A stretch of DNA of 64,000 bases from Fodinisporobacter ferrooxydans (GTDB taxonomy: Bacteria > Bacillota > Bacilli > Tumebacillales > MYW30-H2): contig NZ_CP089291.1 of NCBI RefSeq assembly GCF_022818495.1, positions 3,737,501 through 3,801,500 of the forward strand, given 5' to 3'. Below are positions 1 to 9,755 of the stretch, one piece after another. The notes under the pieces were generated by a model. That model was not told the origin of the DNA. It ran no database searches and worked only from the letters and a program-made list of their open reading frames with translations. The number at the start of each line of letters is the position of its first letter. Position 1 is the stretch's first letter. The position numbers and the translations under genes are program-made.

Positions 1-550
1 CATTTGACTGTTTGCAGCGATCCATGTGTACAACCCGGCCGTTTTCCAGTGAGAATCCCATACAATTGCTTGCTTCCGCGGCTGTCAGCCGCATTTCCTG
101 ATACAAAACGGTGATATCCGCACAACTCTCTTTATGCGACTGAACAAGCGGTTTAAAGTCGATGGGAAACAACATGTGCCCTTTTGTAACGATCACATAC
201 TCACCTTTACTGCGTTTAAAGAAATCAATATGTCCATAAAAATTTTGCAGATCCCCACGATACACACCGAAGGGGTACTCAACGGCCGGCGGCAGAATAA
301 ACAAGCCTCCGTCCTTCCGGTTTAAATCCCATTCTTTCCCCGATCCCAAGTGATCCATCAGCGATCTTGCATGGTTTAATGTGAATACCGCCACATTTCG
401 CACACCGGAATGAACGAGATTTGACAAGACAAAATCGATTAACCGATAGCGGCCTCCGAAAGGTACTGACGCGATCGAACGATTTTGCGTCAGCGGTCCC
501 AAAAAGGAAGACGTATCTCCAAGATTAATGACGCCAATCACCTGATTCAT
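1..550 (-). CDS. glgD: GlgD, ADP-glucose pyrophosphorylase-like subunit (3' end beyond window)
   Basis: Translating the minus strand from the ATG at 550 gives MNQVIGVINLGD, then a nucleotidyltransferase signature (SVPFGGRYRLIDFVLSNLV). In place of the glucose-1-phosphate adenylyltransferase loop GGEGRRLG seen in neighbouring GlgC it has NLGDTSSFLG, which is typical of the GlgD subunit. In Bacillota GlgD is usually catalytically weak and forms a hetero-oligomer with GlgC to make ADP-glucose for glycogen. About 183 residues are visible and the C-terminal half, with the beta-helix domain, lies outside the window. It starts 6 bases after the glgC stop, so it is the third gene of the glgB-glgC-glgD operon. 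The family is clear; regulation is not visible. Confidence 0.9.
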   Translation of the reverse strand, partial: MNQVIGVINLGDTSSFLGPLTQNRSIASVPFGGRYRLIDFVLSNLVHSGVRNVAVFTLNHARSLMDHLGSGKEWDLNRKDGGLFILPPAVEYPFGVYRGDLQNFYGHIDFFKRSKGEYVIVTKGHMLFPIDFKPLVQSHKESCADITVLYQEMRLTAAEASNCMGFSLENGRVVHMDRCKQSN

Positions 551-555
551 TCCTG

Positions 556-1749
556 TCACGCCTTTCCTTCATCGCTTGTTATGATCGAATCATCCGGAAT
601 CATCGTTTCTTCACCAATCACCACAATCGGTGCATATTCAGATGCATCTTCCCGCCAATCCTTTTGGCCGCCGATCTGGCAGTTGTCGCCAATCACGGTG
701 CCGGCGCCGATAATCGCCTTATGAATGCGGACATTCTTGCCGATGATAACATTCGGCATAATGACGGAATGGGTAATTTTCGTATCCGTACCCACATGTA
801 CTCCGTAAAATAATACGGAGTGCGCCACATCTCCAAAAACCATGCAGCCTTCATTGATCAGACTGTGTTGAACATTTGCGGCAGCTGCCAAATATTGCGG
901 CGGTTGATTCGGATTGACCGAATAAATGCGCCATGTACTGTCATTCATATCAAGCTGCGGCTGATTCGATACAATATCCATATGCGCTTCGTATAAACTT
1001 TCAATGGTTCCGACATCCTTCCAATACCCCTGAAAAAGATGACAATTCATTTTCATTCCCGCTTTCAGCATGGCGGGCAATACATCTTTGCCAAAGTCAT
1101 GGCTGGACAGTTGCTCACTATTATCTAGCAATAAATGTTCATGAAGCAGTTTCCAGTTGAATATGTAAATGCCCATGGATGCCAAATTCGTTTTCGGATT
1201 TTCCGGCTTTTCTTCAAATCCTGTGATCCACTGCTCCTCATCTACGTTGATGATGCCGAAGCGCGACGCTTCTTCCCACGGGACGCGGATCGCTGCGATG
1301 GTGACAGCCGCGCCTTTTGCTTTATGTTCTTGCAGCATTTCATCGTAGTTCATTTTATAGATATGATCACCTGATAGAACGAGAACATAATCCGGATCAT
1401 ACGTTTGTATATACGGGATATTTTGATAGATGGCATTTGCCGTTCCTGCATACCATGTTCCGCCGTTTTTTTGCTGAAAGGGCGGCAATACGGTTACTCC
1501 CCCATGTTTTCGGTCAAGATCCCAGGGACTGCCGATCCCAAGATACGTATGCAAGACAAGGGGCTGATACTGTGTCAATACACCGACTGTATCGATTCCC
1601 GAATTGGTGCAATTGCTAAGGGCAAAATCGATGATTCGATATTTTCCGCCGAAGGGAACGGCCGGCTTTGCCAGCTTATGCGTAAGAACTCCCAGCCTTC
1701 TGCCCTCGCCTCCTGCCAAAAGCATCGCAATGCATTCTTTTTTGCTCAT
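556..1749 (-). CDS. glgC: Glucose-1-phosphate adenylyltransferase
   Basis: This enzyme makes ADP-glucose and PPi from ATP and glucose-1-phosphate, the committed step of glycogen synthesis. The protein is about 397 residues. Its N-terminus carries the nucleotide-binding loop [13 protein letters not shown] and [18 protein letters not shown], followed by [10 protein letters not shown] and [15 protein letters not shown]. The C-terminal left-handed beta-helix has the hexapeptide pattern ([20 protein letters not shown]). I chose the ATG at 1749, giving [10 protein letters not shown], because AGGGGA sits just upstream; an in-frame extension to 1845 overlaps glgB and has no family match. The start overlaps the glgB stop by 4 bases (ATGA), so the two genes are likely translationally coupled. 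Confidence 0.96.
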   Translation of the reverse strand: MSKKECIAMLLAGGEGRRLGVLTHKLAKPAVPFGGKYRIIDFALSNCTNSGIDTVGVLTQYQPLVLHTYLGIGSPWDLDRKHGGVTVLPPFQQKNGGTWYAGTANAIYQNIPYIQTYDPDYVLVLSGDHIYKMNYDEMLQEHKAKGAAVTIAAIRVPWEEASRFGIINVDEEQWITGFEEKPENPKTNLASMGIYIFNWKLLHEHLLLDNSEQLSSHDFGKDVLPAMLKAGMKMNCHLFQGYWKDVGTIESLYEAHMDIVSNQPQLDMNDSTWRIYSVNPNQPPQYLAAAANVQHSLINEGCMVFGDVAHSVLFYGVHVGTDTKITHSVIMPNVIIGKNVRIHKAIIGAGTVIGDNCQIGGQKDWREDASEYAPIVVIGEETMIPDDSIITSDEGKA

Positions 1750-3665
1750 ATGGTAGTCCCCTTTCCGCCTCTGGCAGATTTCTTTAACACGACCATCGCT
1801 AACGGCGGCAAGCAGATATGGATACTTTTTTTCCGATTGTGCCATGGAATCCCTTCACTCTGGATACAACCGCGATTGACTTGTCCCGACCCTCCATATA
1901 TATGCTTGTCGCTGTTGAAAACTTCCTCGTATGCTCCAGACTTTGGAACGCCGATTCGATACTGCGGATACAATATGGGTGTAAAATTGCAGATAATAAT
2001 GAGGAATTCTTTTGCAACTTTGCCTTTGCGCATATATGTAATCACACTTTGGTTGCGATCATGCGGATCGATCCATTCAAATCCGGACGCTGTGTGATCC
2101 AACTGCCAAAGAGAGGTTTGCTTTCGATACAAGTAATTCAGATCCCGGACATAGGAAAATAACTGCCGGTGTTGCTCAAAATCAAGCAAGCTCCATTTCA
2201 GTTGCTCATCTTCGTTCCATTCTTCAAATTGTCCAAATTCTCCACCCATGAACAAAAGCTTTTTGCCCGGATGTGTCATTTGATAACCCAAAAGCAGACG
2301 AAGATTGGAAAACTTTTCCCAATAATCTCCCGGCATCTTGTCGATGAGCGAACGTTTGCCATGCACCACTTCGTCATGGGACAAAGGCAAGAGAAAGCGC
2401 TCGGAAAACGCGTATACAATCGAAAATGTCAATAAATCGTGTTGATCGTTGCGATATAGGGGATCTATTTCAAAATAGCGCAATGTGTCATTCATCCAGC
2501 CCATGTTCCATTTCAGCGGAAAACCCAATCCGCCGGCAGCCACATCGCCTGTAACAGGCAAGCAAGCGGTAGATTCTTCCGCCATTACAAGAGTGTCAGG
2601 ATACTCCTGTCGAATGACCGCATTTAATTTTTTCAAAAATGATATGGCTTCAAGGTGCTCCCGTCCTCCATAGGCGTTGGGCGTCCACTCGCCCTCTTGT
2701 TTGGAGAAATCCAGATATAACATGCTGGAGACGGCATCGACCCGCAAACCGTCAATATGGTATTGATCCAGCCAAAACAAGGCATTGGAAAGCAAAAAAC
2801 TGACGACTTCCGGTTTCCCATAGTCAAAACCCAGCGTGCCCCAATCCGTTTTTTCCGCCTTCCTTGAATCTGCCGACTCATATTGGGGAGAGCCGTCAAA
2901 CCTGCGAAGACCATGTGCATCTTTGGCAAAATGGCCTGGAACCCAATCCAGAATCACTCCTAAACCTGCCTGATGGCATTGATCGACAAAATACATAAAA
3001 TCACAAGGGTCTCCATAGCGGCTGGTAACGGAAAAAAATCCGGTAATTTGATAGCCCCAGGAACGATCATAAGGATGTTCCGAGAGTGGCATGCATTCAA
3101 TATGTGTGTAGCCCAAATCGTTGACATAAGGGATCAGTTCTCTTGCCAATTCACGATATGTATAAAATGTCCCATTGTCTTTTCGTTTCCAGGAACCCAT
3201 GTGCATCTCATAAATATTTACAGGGCGGTTCAAAAAACCGTTTGCCGTATTGCTTTTCTTTTTTTGCCACTCCTTGTCGCCCCATTGATACGTCGCCAAA
3301 TCGTACACAATCGACGCGGTATGCGGTCGTACTTCCGAAAAAAAGGCATACGGATCTGCTTTTAAAACAATCCCTTCCTCTGTATGAATTTCGTATTTGT
3401 AAATACAACCCGCAGCAAGCCCAGGGACAAATGTCATCCAAATGCCTGCCATGTTCAGACGCTGCAACTCGTGATTTCGTCCGTTCCAGCCATTAAAATC
3501 ACCGACCAACCGGACAGATTTGGCACGAGGTGCCCAAACGCCAAATCGCACGCCCCGTTGTCCGGCGCTTTCACAAACGTGGGAGCCTAATAAGCGGTAA
3601 CTTCGAAGCAAATTCCCTTCATGAAACAAATATATTTCATAATCATGAAAGCCATTATAAGTCAT
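1746..3665 (-). CDS. glgB: 1,4-alpha-glucan branching enzyme
   Basis: GlgB introduces alpha-1,6 branches into glycogen. The protein of about 639 residues has an N-terminal CBM48 domain ([19 protein letters not shown]) and a GH13 barrel. Visible barrel motifs are [21 protein letters not shown] with the nucleophile Asp, VMAEES with the acid/base Glu, and [14 protein letters not shown]-terminal beta-domain follows. I chose the ATG at 3665 ([17 protein letters not shown]) because AGGCAGGTAG precedes it and family members begin near here; the open frame runs further upstream without homology. It is the first gene of the glg operon and lies downstream of ndk and its terminator. Confidence 0.95.
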   Translation of the reverse strand: MTYNGFHDYEIYLFHEGNLLRSYRLLGSHVCESAGQRGVRFGVWAPRAKSVRLVGDFNGWNGRNHELQRLNMAGIWMTFVPGLAAGCIYKYEIHTEEGIVLKADPYAFFSEVRPHTASIVYDLATYQWGDKEWQKKKSNTANGFLNRPVNIYEMHMGSWKRKDNGTFYTYRELARELIPYVNDLGYTHIECMPLSEHPYDRSWGYQITGFFSVTSRYGDPCDFMYFVDQCHQAGLGVILDWVPGHFAKDAHGLRRFDGSPQYESADSRKAEKTDWGTLGFDYGKPEVVSFLLSNALFWLDQYHIDGLRVDAVSSMLYLDFSKQEGEWTPNAYGGREHLEAISFLKKLNAVIRQEYPDTLVMAEESTACLPVTGDVAAGGLGFPLKWNMGWMNDTLRYFEIDPLYRNDQHDLLTFSIVYAFSERFLLPLSHDEVVHGKRSLIDKMPGDYWEKFSNLRLLLGYQMTHPGKKLLFMGGEFGQFEEWNEDEQLKWSLLDFEQHRQLFSYVRDLNYLYRKQTSLWQLDHTASGFEWIDPHDRNQSVITYMRKGKVAKEFLIIICNFTPILYPQYRIGVPKSGAYEEVFNSDKHIYGGSGQVNRGCIQSEGIPWHNRKKSIHICLPPLAMVVLKKSARGGKGTTI

Positions 3666-3730
3666 GCTGCTACCTGCCTTTTTTACCAATACATTAGCAT
3701 TATATAACATTTGACGAATCCTGACAGTGC

Positions 3731-3761
3731 AAAAAAAGACCTGGCAAATCATTGCCAAGTC
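3731..3761 (-). terminator. Intrinsic terminator after ndk
   Basis: On the minus strand an 11-bp stem with one mismatch (GACTTGGCAA pairs with TTGCCAGGTC) closes a short loop and runs into seven T residues. It lies 28 bases past the ndk stop and separates ndk from the glycogen operon. Confidence 0.85.
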
Positions 3762-3788
3762 GTTTGATTGCAAAATATTCAATTACGA

Positions 3789-4232
3789 TTACACCCACCG
3801 ATTGATTGTTTTCTCAAACGAGAGAACATCGCCCGCCGTAAACCAAAGGGAAATTTCCCGTTCCGCGTTTTCCGGACTATCGGAACCGTGAATGATGTTA
3901 TTTGTCACACTCAATGCGTAATCGCCGCGAATCGTGCCGGGAGCAGCATCAACCGGCTTCGTTTTACCCATCATGAGACGGCTGATGGCAATTGCATCAT
4001 TGCCCTGCCAAACCATTGCGAACACCGGTCCGGATGTGATAAAGTCGACCAATTCCCCAAAAAACGGCTTCTCGCTGTGTTCTGCATAATGTTGTTCCGC
4101 CAATTCGCGGGAAACGTTCATCAACTTTGCTCCTACAAGCTGCAGACCTTTGCTTTCAAAGCGGCGAACGATCTCCCCGATCAATCCCCGTTGTACTCCA
4201 TCCGGCTTCACCATAATAAACGTCTTTTGCAT
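3789..4232 (-). CDS. ndk: Nucleoside diphosphate kinase
   Basis: Ndk equilibrates NDP and NTP pools through a phospho-histidine intermediate. The 147-residue protein is full length for the family. It shows [21 protein letters not shown] at the start and the active-site signature [16 protein letters not shown], whose His is the phosphoacceptor. It is the last gene of the hbs-mtrB-hepS-hepT-ndk order known from Bacillus subtilis, 111 bases after hepT, and is followed by a strong terminator. Assignment is firm. Confidence 0.97.
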   Translation of the reverse strand: MQKTFIMVKPDGVQRGLIGEIVRRFESKGLQLVGAKLMNVSRELAEQHYAEHSEKPFFGELVDFITSGPVFAMVWQGNDAIAISRLMMGKTKPVDAAPGTIRGDYALSVTNNIIHGSDSPENAEREISLWFTAGDVLSFEKTINRWV

Positions 4233-4343
4233 AGTAAATCATTAACCTCCATTTATTCCGACAGATCAAATTATGTATGTGCGTAACCCATACGCCTAAT
4301 CTATTGTATACGAATCCCGAGCATTGGGGCAAGCTGCCATTCG

Positions 4344-5309
4344 TCAATACTCCCGTTTGCTGATAAAAATGGCGATTTGGCGAAGCTTCTCTTTCCATTC
4401 CAAGTTCGGAAGCGCATCAAGGTGTTTTAATGCTCGCGCCAAATACCGGTCTGCCAGTGCTTGTGATTGTTCAATCGCCCCGACGGAACGGATCCGGGAA
4501 ATGGCAGATGCCACTTCCTGATCAGTCATATCCCGATGAATCAGCCTCCGCAGCGTGTTTGCCGTCTCCGGAACCCGACACGCATACAGCACAGGCAACG
4601 TGATATTGCCTTGCCGCAAATCACTGCCGACGGGTTTTCCCAACTTCTTTTCCGTTGCAGTCATATCCAGGATGTCATCCGTGATTTGAAACGCCATGCC
4701 AAGGTTATACGCATACTTGCCAAGCGCTTGCACAACCGTTTCTTTACAGTTTGCCGCAAGCGCCCCAAGTGTACAGCTCACCGACAGCAAAAGAGCTGTT
4801 TTGCGTTTAATTCTCCGCAGATATGTACGCAGATGTTGATCAAATCGGTAAAAATCACGGACTTGCTCAATTTCCCCTTCGCACATTTGCACAATCGAGT
4901 CTGCCAAGATCTGATGGCTTCTGAGATCGGGAACATCCGCGAGAATTTGCAGCGCCCGGGCAAGAATAAAATCCCCGGTATACATGGCAATCCGGTTGCC
5001 CCATGCGGATTTGACGGTCGGAGATCCCCTGCGTTTGTCAGCGTCGTCAATCACATCATCATGCACAAGTGTGGCCATATGGATGAGTTCCAAAGCAACC
5101 GCAACCCGAGACAAGCGCTCCAAATCATATTCGCCAAATTTTGCAGCCAACAGCACAAATACAGGCCGGATTCGCTTTCCTCCGGCTTTTAGCAAATGGG
5201 CAGATGCTTTTTGCAGTACTTTTTCATTGGATTGCACTTCTTTTAACAATCGTTTTTCAACAATTTCGAGATCTGCGCGCAAATCGTAATAGATTTCAAT
5301 CAAATTCAT
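4344..5309 (-). CDS. hepT: Heptaprenyl diphosphate synthase component II
   Basis: This is the catalytic subunit of the two-component trans-prenyltransferase that builds the C35 side chain of menaquinone-7. The 321-residue sequence has both aspartate-rich motifs: first LVHDDVIDDADKRRG (around residues 82-96), second FQITDDILDMT. It also has GGKRIRPVFVLL near the N-terminus. The start at 5309 follows AAGGTGGATCCTCC. It lies downstream of hepS, but menG, which separates the two in Bacillus subtilis, is absent; a terminator-like hairpin occupies the gap instead. Confidence 0.96.
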   Translation of the reverse strand: MNLIEIYYDLRADLEIVEKRLLKEVQSNEKVLQKASAHLLKAGGKRIRPVFVLLAAKFGEYDLERLSRVAVALELIHMATLVHDDVIDDADKRRGSPTVKSAWGNRIAMYTGDFILARALQILADVPDLRSHQILADSIVQMCEGEIEQVRDFYRFDQHLRTYLRRIKRKTALLLSVSCTLGALAANCKETVVQALGKYAYNLGMAFQITDDILDMTATEKKLGKPVGSDLRQGNITLPVLYACRVPETANTLRRLIHRDMTDQEVASAISRIRSVGAIEQSQALADRYLARALKHLDALPNLEWKEKLRQIAIFISKREY

Positions 5310-5340
5310 GGAGGATCCACCTTAAACGTCGTAGTTCGAT

Positions 5341-5403
5341 AAAAAAACCTCACAATTCATTCATGCCATGCCTCCGAATGGAAGAACATCGATGAAACGT
5401 GAG
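5341..5403 (-). terminator. Terminator-like hairpin between hepS and hepT
   Basis: On the minus strand CCTCAC (5398-5403) pairs with GTGAGG (5347-5352), with partial extension toward the loop (TTTCAT with ATGAAT), and is followed by a run of T (5341-5346). The form is that of a Rho-independent terminator. It sits between two genes whose products form one enzyme, so it may be leaky or an attenuator. Confidence 0.6.
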
Positions 5404-5414
5404 GAATCGTTTTG

Positions 5415-6311
5415 TCATACTTCTTCTACTTTCCGTTTCCTGCTTGATAATTCGTATTCGATACATGCGACCAAATTCGACAGTGCCTCGTCCAAACGAG
5501 AGACTGAACCCCTTTTCACTTGCTCGCAAGTCATACGAATCTTTTGTGTGACATCGTTCAACATGTGCTCCAATGTCCGCTTGGTATTGTATTTGATAAA
5601 CCAAGAGGATATTTTGCCGTCAAACGAGTGGCCGTACTTTAATTTTTTTAAATATCGCCGTTCTTCCATGCTTGCAGCCTGCCAAAGCAAACGTTCATGA
5701 ACATGAAACGACACATAATTCCCCGGTCCCGATTCATATGCATGAATAAGCGGAATCGAGTCTGACACCAATTGCAGCAAATGATGCCCTTCCGGCACTG
5801 AGATTTGTTTATGATCATAGAGTGCATCAAACAAGCAAAACGTCGTTGCGCCTAATGCCCGAACATGATCATCGACGGAAACGGAATCATGCAATTCATT
5901 CATACGCATATCTGTTTTAATTTCATTGATGCGCTGGATGGCATTGGCAAGACGTGAAACGAATGAGAGCATGCCGTTTTTAACCAAAATCCAATAGTAT
6001 TTGCTGCTGAAGTAATCCCCTGCCAATACAGTCAACTGCCTGTCCTGTTCATGCAATTGGATCGGCTGATCAGGGATGATTGCGTGTACATGCAACCCGC
6101 GGTGGGCCAATAAAATTGCCAGGACTTCAGGATACCAGTCTGCAACTTCCTGATTCATCATGGCTGCCAAGACATCCGCGAGCGCTACAAGCACAAAATC
6201 CGTGGATCGTATGTAATTGGTCAGATCCAGATTCGGATGCGACATCTCCCGATACAGATCCCGGATAAAGACTCGATATTGTTCTTGATTGGTTATGCTA
6301 TAACTCAGCAC
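5415..6311 (-). CDS. hepS: Heptaprenyl diphosphate synthase component I
   Basis: This is the non-catalytic regulatory subunit of the C35 prenyl diphosphate synthase. The protein is 298 residues, longer than the roughly 250 of Bacillus subtilis HepS. The recognisable family core is RQLTVLAGDYFSSKYYWIL followed by LANAIQRINEIK, which matches the conserved centre of the HEPPP_synt_1 family as I recall it. The rest is divergent, with about 50 extra residues mainly at the C-terminus. The start is GTG at 6311 with GGGAG eight bases upstream. Its position next to hepT supports the call. Confidence 0.85.
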   Translation of the reverse strand: MLSYSITNQEQYRVFIRDLYREMSHPNLDLTNYIRSTDFVLVALADVLAAMMNQEVADWYPEVLAILLAHRGLHVHAIIPDQPIQLHEQDRQLTVLAGDYFSSKYYWILVKNGMLSFVSRLANAIQRINEIKTDMRMNELHDSVSVDDHVRALGATTFCLFDALYDHKQISVPEGHHLLQLVSDSIPLIHAYESGPGNYVSFHVHERLLWQAASMEERRYLKKLKYGHSFDGKISSWFIKYNTKRTLEHMLNDVTQKIRMTCEQVKRGSVSRLDEALSNLVACIEYELSSRKRKVEEV

Positions 6312-6400
6312 CTGATCAACTCCCGTCAGGTGAACATGCCGGAAAGGCGGTTACTCACCAAAATACATCTACACGATGAAGGATACCTATCATATTTTAT

Positions 6401-6449
6401 AAGAGGATGTTCAAAAAGCGACCAAAATTCCACTTTCTGAACACGAACT
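6401..6449. repeat. Short palindromic repeat, copy 1
   Basis: Left arm AAGAGGATGTTCAAAAAG and right arm CTTTCTGAACACGAACTT-like form an imperfect inverted repeat. The same unit recurs at 21842, 37225 and 56051. This copy lies 90 bases upstream of hepS, in an AT-rich gap (6312-6609) that otherwise shows no gene. Confidence 0.75.
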
Positions 6450-6609
6450 ATAATAAGTATTTATATTCTGTATAAAAAAGCAACTATATATAGCTTGGAT
6501 ATATATAGCAAGCACTGCAACAGTATACCACAAATCGTATCGGCAAAGTGTAGAAATTCACATGTAGTATAGCATATATTTGCAGTGACAAAACAAAGGT
6601 TTCTTTATA

Positions 6610-7074
6610 TTAATTATACTCGATTTGAAAATGCTGTTTGACAAATTCAACAATTTGTTCACGATTTGGCAACGGATTTTTGAAATCTTTATTTTCCCCG
6701 TACACACTTCCTACTTTCTGATTCGACAGCACATTGACAAACCGGATCTCGGCAGCTTCAATGGCAGATCGTTGAGTCAACTGATATAGAATTGTATAGG
6801 CATCACGCAAACAATTGGCATCCAGGTTGCGTTGCCCGGCGGAAACTGTCACATATATTTTTCCGTTTTTCCGTTCAATCCGCTCAATTCTTCCATATGT
6901 TCGAACATTTGATAAAATTCGGATGGAGCGTTCCAATGGATTCGATGAGACCAAATGGGATGCAGAAGGCAACATCCAATCGACTGACAAATGATGAACT
7001 GGCAGAAACGTCAAACCAATGGATAAAAAGATCGAAAGAATAAATGCGAAACTAACTCCTTTTAACAAGTCCAC
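6610..7074 (-). CDS. Hypothetical protein with one N-terminal membrane segment
   Basis: I do not recognise this family. The protein of 154 residues has a hydrophobic segment at about residues 5-24 (LLKGVSFAFILSIFLSIGLTFL) and then a soluble region rich in charged residues, probably outside the membrane. I chose the GTG at 7074 because GGGGGG lies seven bases upstream; an ATG at 7089 overlaps that ribosome-binding site. It sits between mtrB and hepS where Bacillus subtilis has no gene. It could be a membrane-anchored sporulation or envelope protein, but nothing in the sequence decides this. Confidence 0.6.
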   Translation of the reverse strand: MDLLKGVSFAFILSIFLSIGLTFLPVHHLSVDWMLPSASHLVSSNPLERSIRILSNVRTYGRIERIERKNGKIYVTVSAGQRNLDANCLRDAYTILYQLTQRSAIEAAEIRFVNVLSNQKVGSVYGENKDFKNPLPNREQIVEFVKQHFQIEYN

Positions 7075-7180
7075 GGACAATCCCCCCATTATTTATTCGT
7101 ATGGGGAAGTGCCAACAGACATGCAAAAGAAAATGAAATGTTGCATGCCATGCGAGCAAAACAGAAACCGTCTCGCCTCG

Positions 7181-7408
7181 TTACTCGTTCGCTGCGTCGA
7201 TTTCTCCATGACTTGTCAAAATTTTTGCTTTTCCGCGAATTTTAATTGCAGATGTGTGTTCCGTAAACTGGGCAATCATCACTTCACCTTTGTCCAATTT
7301 TTCGGAATGATGAAAACGGGTATCTTGTCCTCTTGTCAATCCAATCACTTGAACCCCATTTTCTTTTGCCTGAACGACAAAATATTCTCCATTGCAGTTC
7401 GTTCCCAT
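7181..7408 (-). CDS. mtrB: TRAP, tryptophan RNA-binding attenuation protein
   Basis: TRAP is an 11-mer ring that binds (G/U)AG repeats in trp leader RNA when loaded with tryptophan. The 75-residue protein contains the nearly invariant core [20 protein letters not shown] and then [21 protein letters not shown]. This holds the Thr and His of the tryptophan pocket and the Lys/Glu/Arg RNA-contact residues. I chose the ATG at 7408 ([12 protein letters not shown]), with GAGG nine bases upstream, since the upstream open frame does not resemble the family. folE (mtrA), its usual operon partner, is instead at 42.1-42.6 kb. Confidence 0.95.
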   Translation of the reverse strand: MGTNCNGEYFVVQAKENGVQVIGLTRGQDTRFHHSEKLDKGEVMIAQFTEHTSAIKIRGKAKILTSHGEIDAANE

Positions 7409-7535
7409 TGCATGATTCCTCGCTCTCAATTTCGCTGATCTATTATACCACGATCCATTGTTGAATAAAAGAAACAGACATTCACAAACAACTATCTGTG
7501 AATGTCCAAACATGCGAAAGGTTATTGATTCCTGT

Positions 7536-9119
7536 TCATTGCGTCCGCAATTCCACTCTGCGAATTTTTCCACTCGGGGTTTTCGGCAATTCGGCTACGA
7601 ATTCAATGATTCTCGGATATTTATACGGTGCGGTTATTGCTTTCACATGCTCTTGCAATTCTCGCATCAATTGCTCGCTTGGTTCTATATTTTGTTTCAA
7701 AACGACGAACGCTTTTACAACCGCACCGCGAATTTCATCCGGACTTGCAACAGCCGCACATTCTGCGACTGTCGGATGTTTCACTAATGCGTCTTCCACT
7801 TCAAAAGGGCCAATCGTATAGCCGGAACTGATGATAATGTCATCCGACCGGCCGCTGAACCAAAAATATCCCTCTTCATCATAGTAGCCTCTGTCCCCTG
7901 TAATGTACCATTCTCCGCGCAGCGCCGCCTGTGTCCGCTCGGGATCGTATAAGTATTCTTGAAAGAGACTCAGGTCGGAACGGTGAACAGCTATATCGCC
8001 AACTGTATTCGCTTCTACCGGATTGCCATCTCCATCGATGATGCCAATGCGTCTGCCTGGTATGACTTTTCCCATGGAACCTGGCCGAATGGTCATATTG
8101 GTCAAATTGCCGATCAACAGGCTATTCTCCGTTTGCCCATACCCATCGCGGACAGAAATTCCAAATTCCCTTTGAAATGTATCGATTACTTCCCGATTTA
8201 ACGGTTCGCCGGCACTGCATGCACTGCGCAGCGCTTTCGGCTTGAATTCCGACAATCCGTCCACTTTTGCCATCAATCGGTATTCTGTAGGTGTAGCGCA
8301 CAATACGGAGATGGGATACTCTTTCAATATGCTCAAATATGTTTTCGGATCAAAACGACCTTTATAAATAAACGCACAACCGCCGTTGCCGATGATCGAA
8401 ACAAATGGACTCCAAATCCATTTCGCCCAGCCCGGACCTGCAGTTGCCCAAGCAAGCTCCCCCTGCTGCACGTCAAACCAGTGCTTGGCGGCTACTGCCA
8501 AGTGTGTATGCGGCCACGCATATGTATGTACAACCCCTTTTGGCTTACCTGTGGTACCGGACGTATAGGATAAGAATGCCGTATCTGTTCTGGCTGTTTT
8601 GACGTTTTCAAAAGAACCGCTTGCCCCATCCAGCAATTGCTGCAACGATAGCCAATGTTCCTTTTCTTCAATTGAAATATAGAGTTTGACATTTGGCGCT
8701 TGCCGGCGAATCGAATCCACTTCATTCATGATCGCTCCGGTCGCTACAATTGCTTTCGCGCCTGCATGTTGCAGACGATACAAAATATCGGTGCTTCGCA
8801 GCATTTCGGAGCCCGGCATGATGACAGCACCTAATTTGAGTAAAGCCAAATACACCACATACGCCTCGATACTTCGCGTGCATAACACCATGACCCGGTC
8901 TTTCGCTTCAATCCCTTGTGATTTGAAAGCGTTTGCACAGCGATTCGCCAAAACTTGTAATTCTTTATAGCTTACTTGTCTATGGCGCCCGGTTTCATCC
9001 AGAAACAAAAGGGCTGACTGATCCGGAATATTCCCGACATGCGCATCGAATACATCAGCAAAATTATAAAACTCCGGTACGAGTACATCTTCCGGTTGTT
9101 CGCTTGTTAATTCAACCAT
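7536..9119 (-). CDS. Acyl-CoA synthetase (medium-chain/acetyl type, AMP-forming)
   Basis: The protein belongs to the ANL superfamily that activates carboxylic acids as acyl-AMP and then acyl-CoA. The 527 residues include the P-loop-like [17 protein letters not shown], the adenylate motif [33 protein letters not shown], and the C-terminal [10 protein letters not shown] with the catalytic Lys. The tail resembles bacterial medium-chain acyl-CoA synthetases (AcsA/YtcI-like) more than true acetyl-CoA synthetase, which is about 100 residues longer. The start has AAAGGAGGA upstream. It interrupts the usual hbs-folE-mtrB neighbourhood, so it is probably a lineage-specific insertion. The substrate cannot be told from sequence. 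Confidence 0.9.
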   Translation of the reverse strand: MVELTSEQPEDVLVPEFYNFADVFDAHVGNIPDQSALLFLDETGRHRQVSYKELQVLANRCANAFKSQGIEAKDRVMVLCTRSIEAYVVYLALLKLGAVIMPGSEMLRSTDILYRLQHAGAKAIVATGAIMNEVDSIRRQAPNVKLYISIEEKEHWLSLQQLLDGASGSFENVKTARTDTAFLSYTSGTTGKPKGVVHTYAWPHTHLAVAAKHWFDVQQGELAWATAGPGWAKWIWSPFVSIIGNGGCAFIYKGRFDPKTYLSILKEYPISVLCATPTEYRLMAKVDGLSEFKPKALRSACSAGEPLNREVIDTFQREFGISVRDGYGQTENSLLIGNLTNMTIRPGSMGKVIPGRRIGIIDGDGNPVEANTVGDIAVHRSDLSLFQEYLYDPERTQAALRGEWYITGDRGYYDEEGYFWFSGRSDDIIISSGYTIGPFEVEDALVKHPTVAECAAVASPDEIRGAVVKAFVVLKQNIEPSEQLMRELQEHVKAITAPYKYPRIIEFVAELPKTPSGKIRRVELRTQ

Positions 9120-9252
9120 TCCTTTTCCTCCTTTTTCAATCCTGTGAGCTTTTCACATATCAATACTGTTATCTATTCGCTCGATCTGTTATGTATTCCT
9201 GCTCAAACCATCCGAATTTCGTAAAATCCCTCTGTATCGTGATACGCAAAAA

Positions 9253-9280
9253 AGAGCCATGCAATGACTTGCACAGCTCT
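9253..9280 (-). terminator. Intrinsic terminator after hbs
   Basis: On the minus strand AGAGCTGTGCAA pairs imperfectly with TTGCATGGCTCT, followed by a T run (9247-9253). It lies 34 bases after the hbs stop. Confidence 0.8.
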
Positions 9281-9313
9281 TGATCCAACTTTCAGCCGTT
9301 TTACAAATGCGCG

Positions 9314-9595
9314 CTAAGCATTTTGTTGAACTGTATCGCGAAACGCTTTTCCTGCTTTAAATGCCGGAATCCGGCTTGCTTCAATCGTGATCTCTTCTCC
9401 CGTCCTGGGGTTTCTTCCTTTTCTTGCAGAGCGCTCGCGAATCTCAAAACTACCGAAGCCAATCAATTGCACGCTGTCACCCTCTGACAATGCTTGCACG
9501 ATGCTATCGAATACAGCATCCACCGCTTTGCTTGCATCTTTTTTTGTCAAATCCGCCTTTTCTGATACTTGCTGAATCAAGTCTGTTTTATTCAT
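9314..9595 (-). CDS. hbs: DNA-binding protein HU
   Basis: This is a histone-like nucleoid protein acting as a dimer. The 93 residues start [21 protein letters not shown]. They contain the beta-arm signature [21 protein letters not shown] and the C-terminal [11 protein letters not shown], all typical of Bacillus HU. It lies between spoIVA and the metabolic genes as in Bacillus subtilis and has its own terminators on both sides, so it is probably a single-gene transcript. AGGAGCTGAAAAC precedes the start. Confidence 0.97.
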   Translation of the reverse strand: MNKTDLIQQVSEKADLTKKDASKAVDAVFDSIVQALSEGDSVQLIGFGSFEIRERSARKGRNPRTGEEITIEASRIPAFKAGKAFRDTVQQNA

Positions 9596-9691
9596 ATGTT
9601 TTCAGCTCCTTAACGACAATCTACAGAAAATAGTTCTTAATACAACGTTGTATCCATTTATTTGATTTTTATACGTATTTGCAGAAAAAAG

Positions 9692-9720
9692 AAGAGGATG
9701 CCGTTCATGAGCATCCTCTT
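9692..9720 (-). terminator. Intrinsic terminator after spoIVA
   Basis: A perfect 10-bp stem (AAGAGGATGC with GCATCCTCTT) is followed on the minus strand by CTTTTTT. It lies 36 bases after the spoIVA stop. Confidence 0.9.
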
Positions 9721-9755
9721 CTACGATATTTACTATTCAAGTATCGCCGATTCTA

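Noticed and set aside
6312-6609. Small regulatory RNA upstream of hepS
   Set aside because: Beyond the palindromic repeat there is only AT-rich sequence without a clear promoter and terminator pair.
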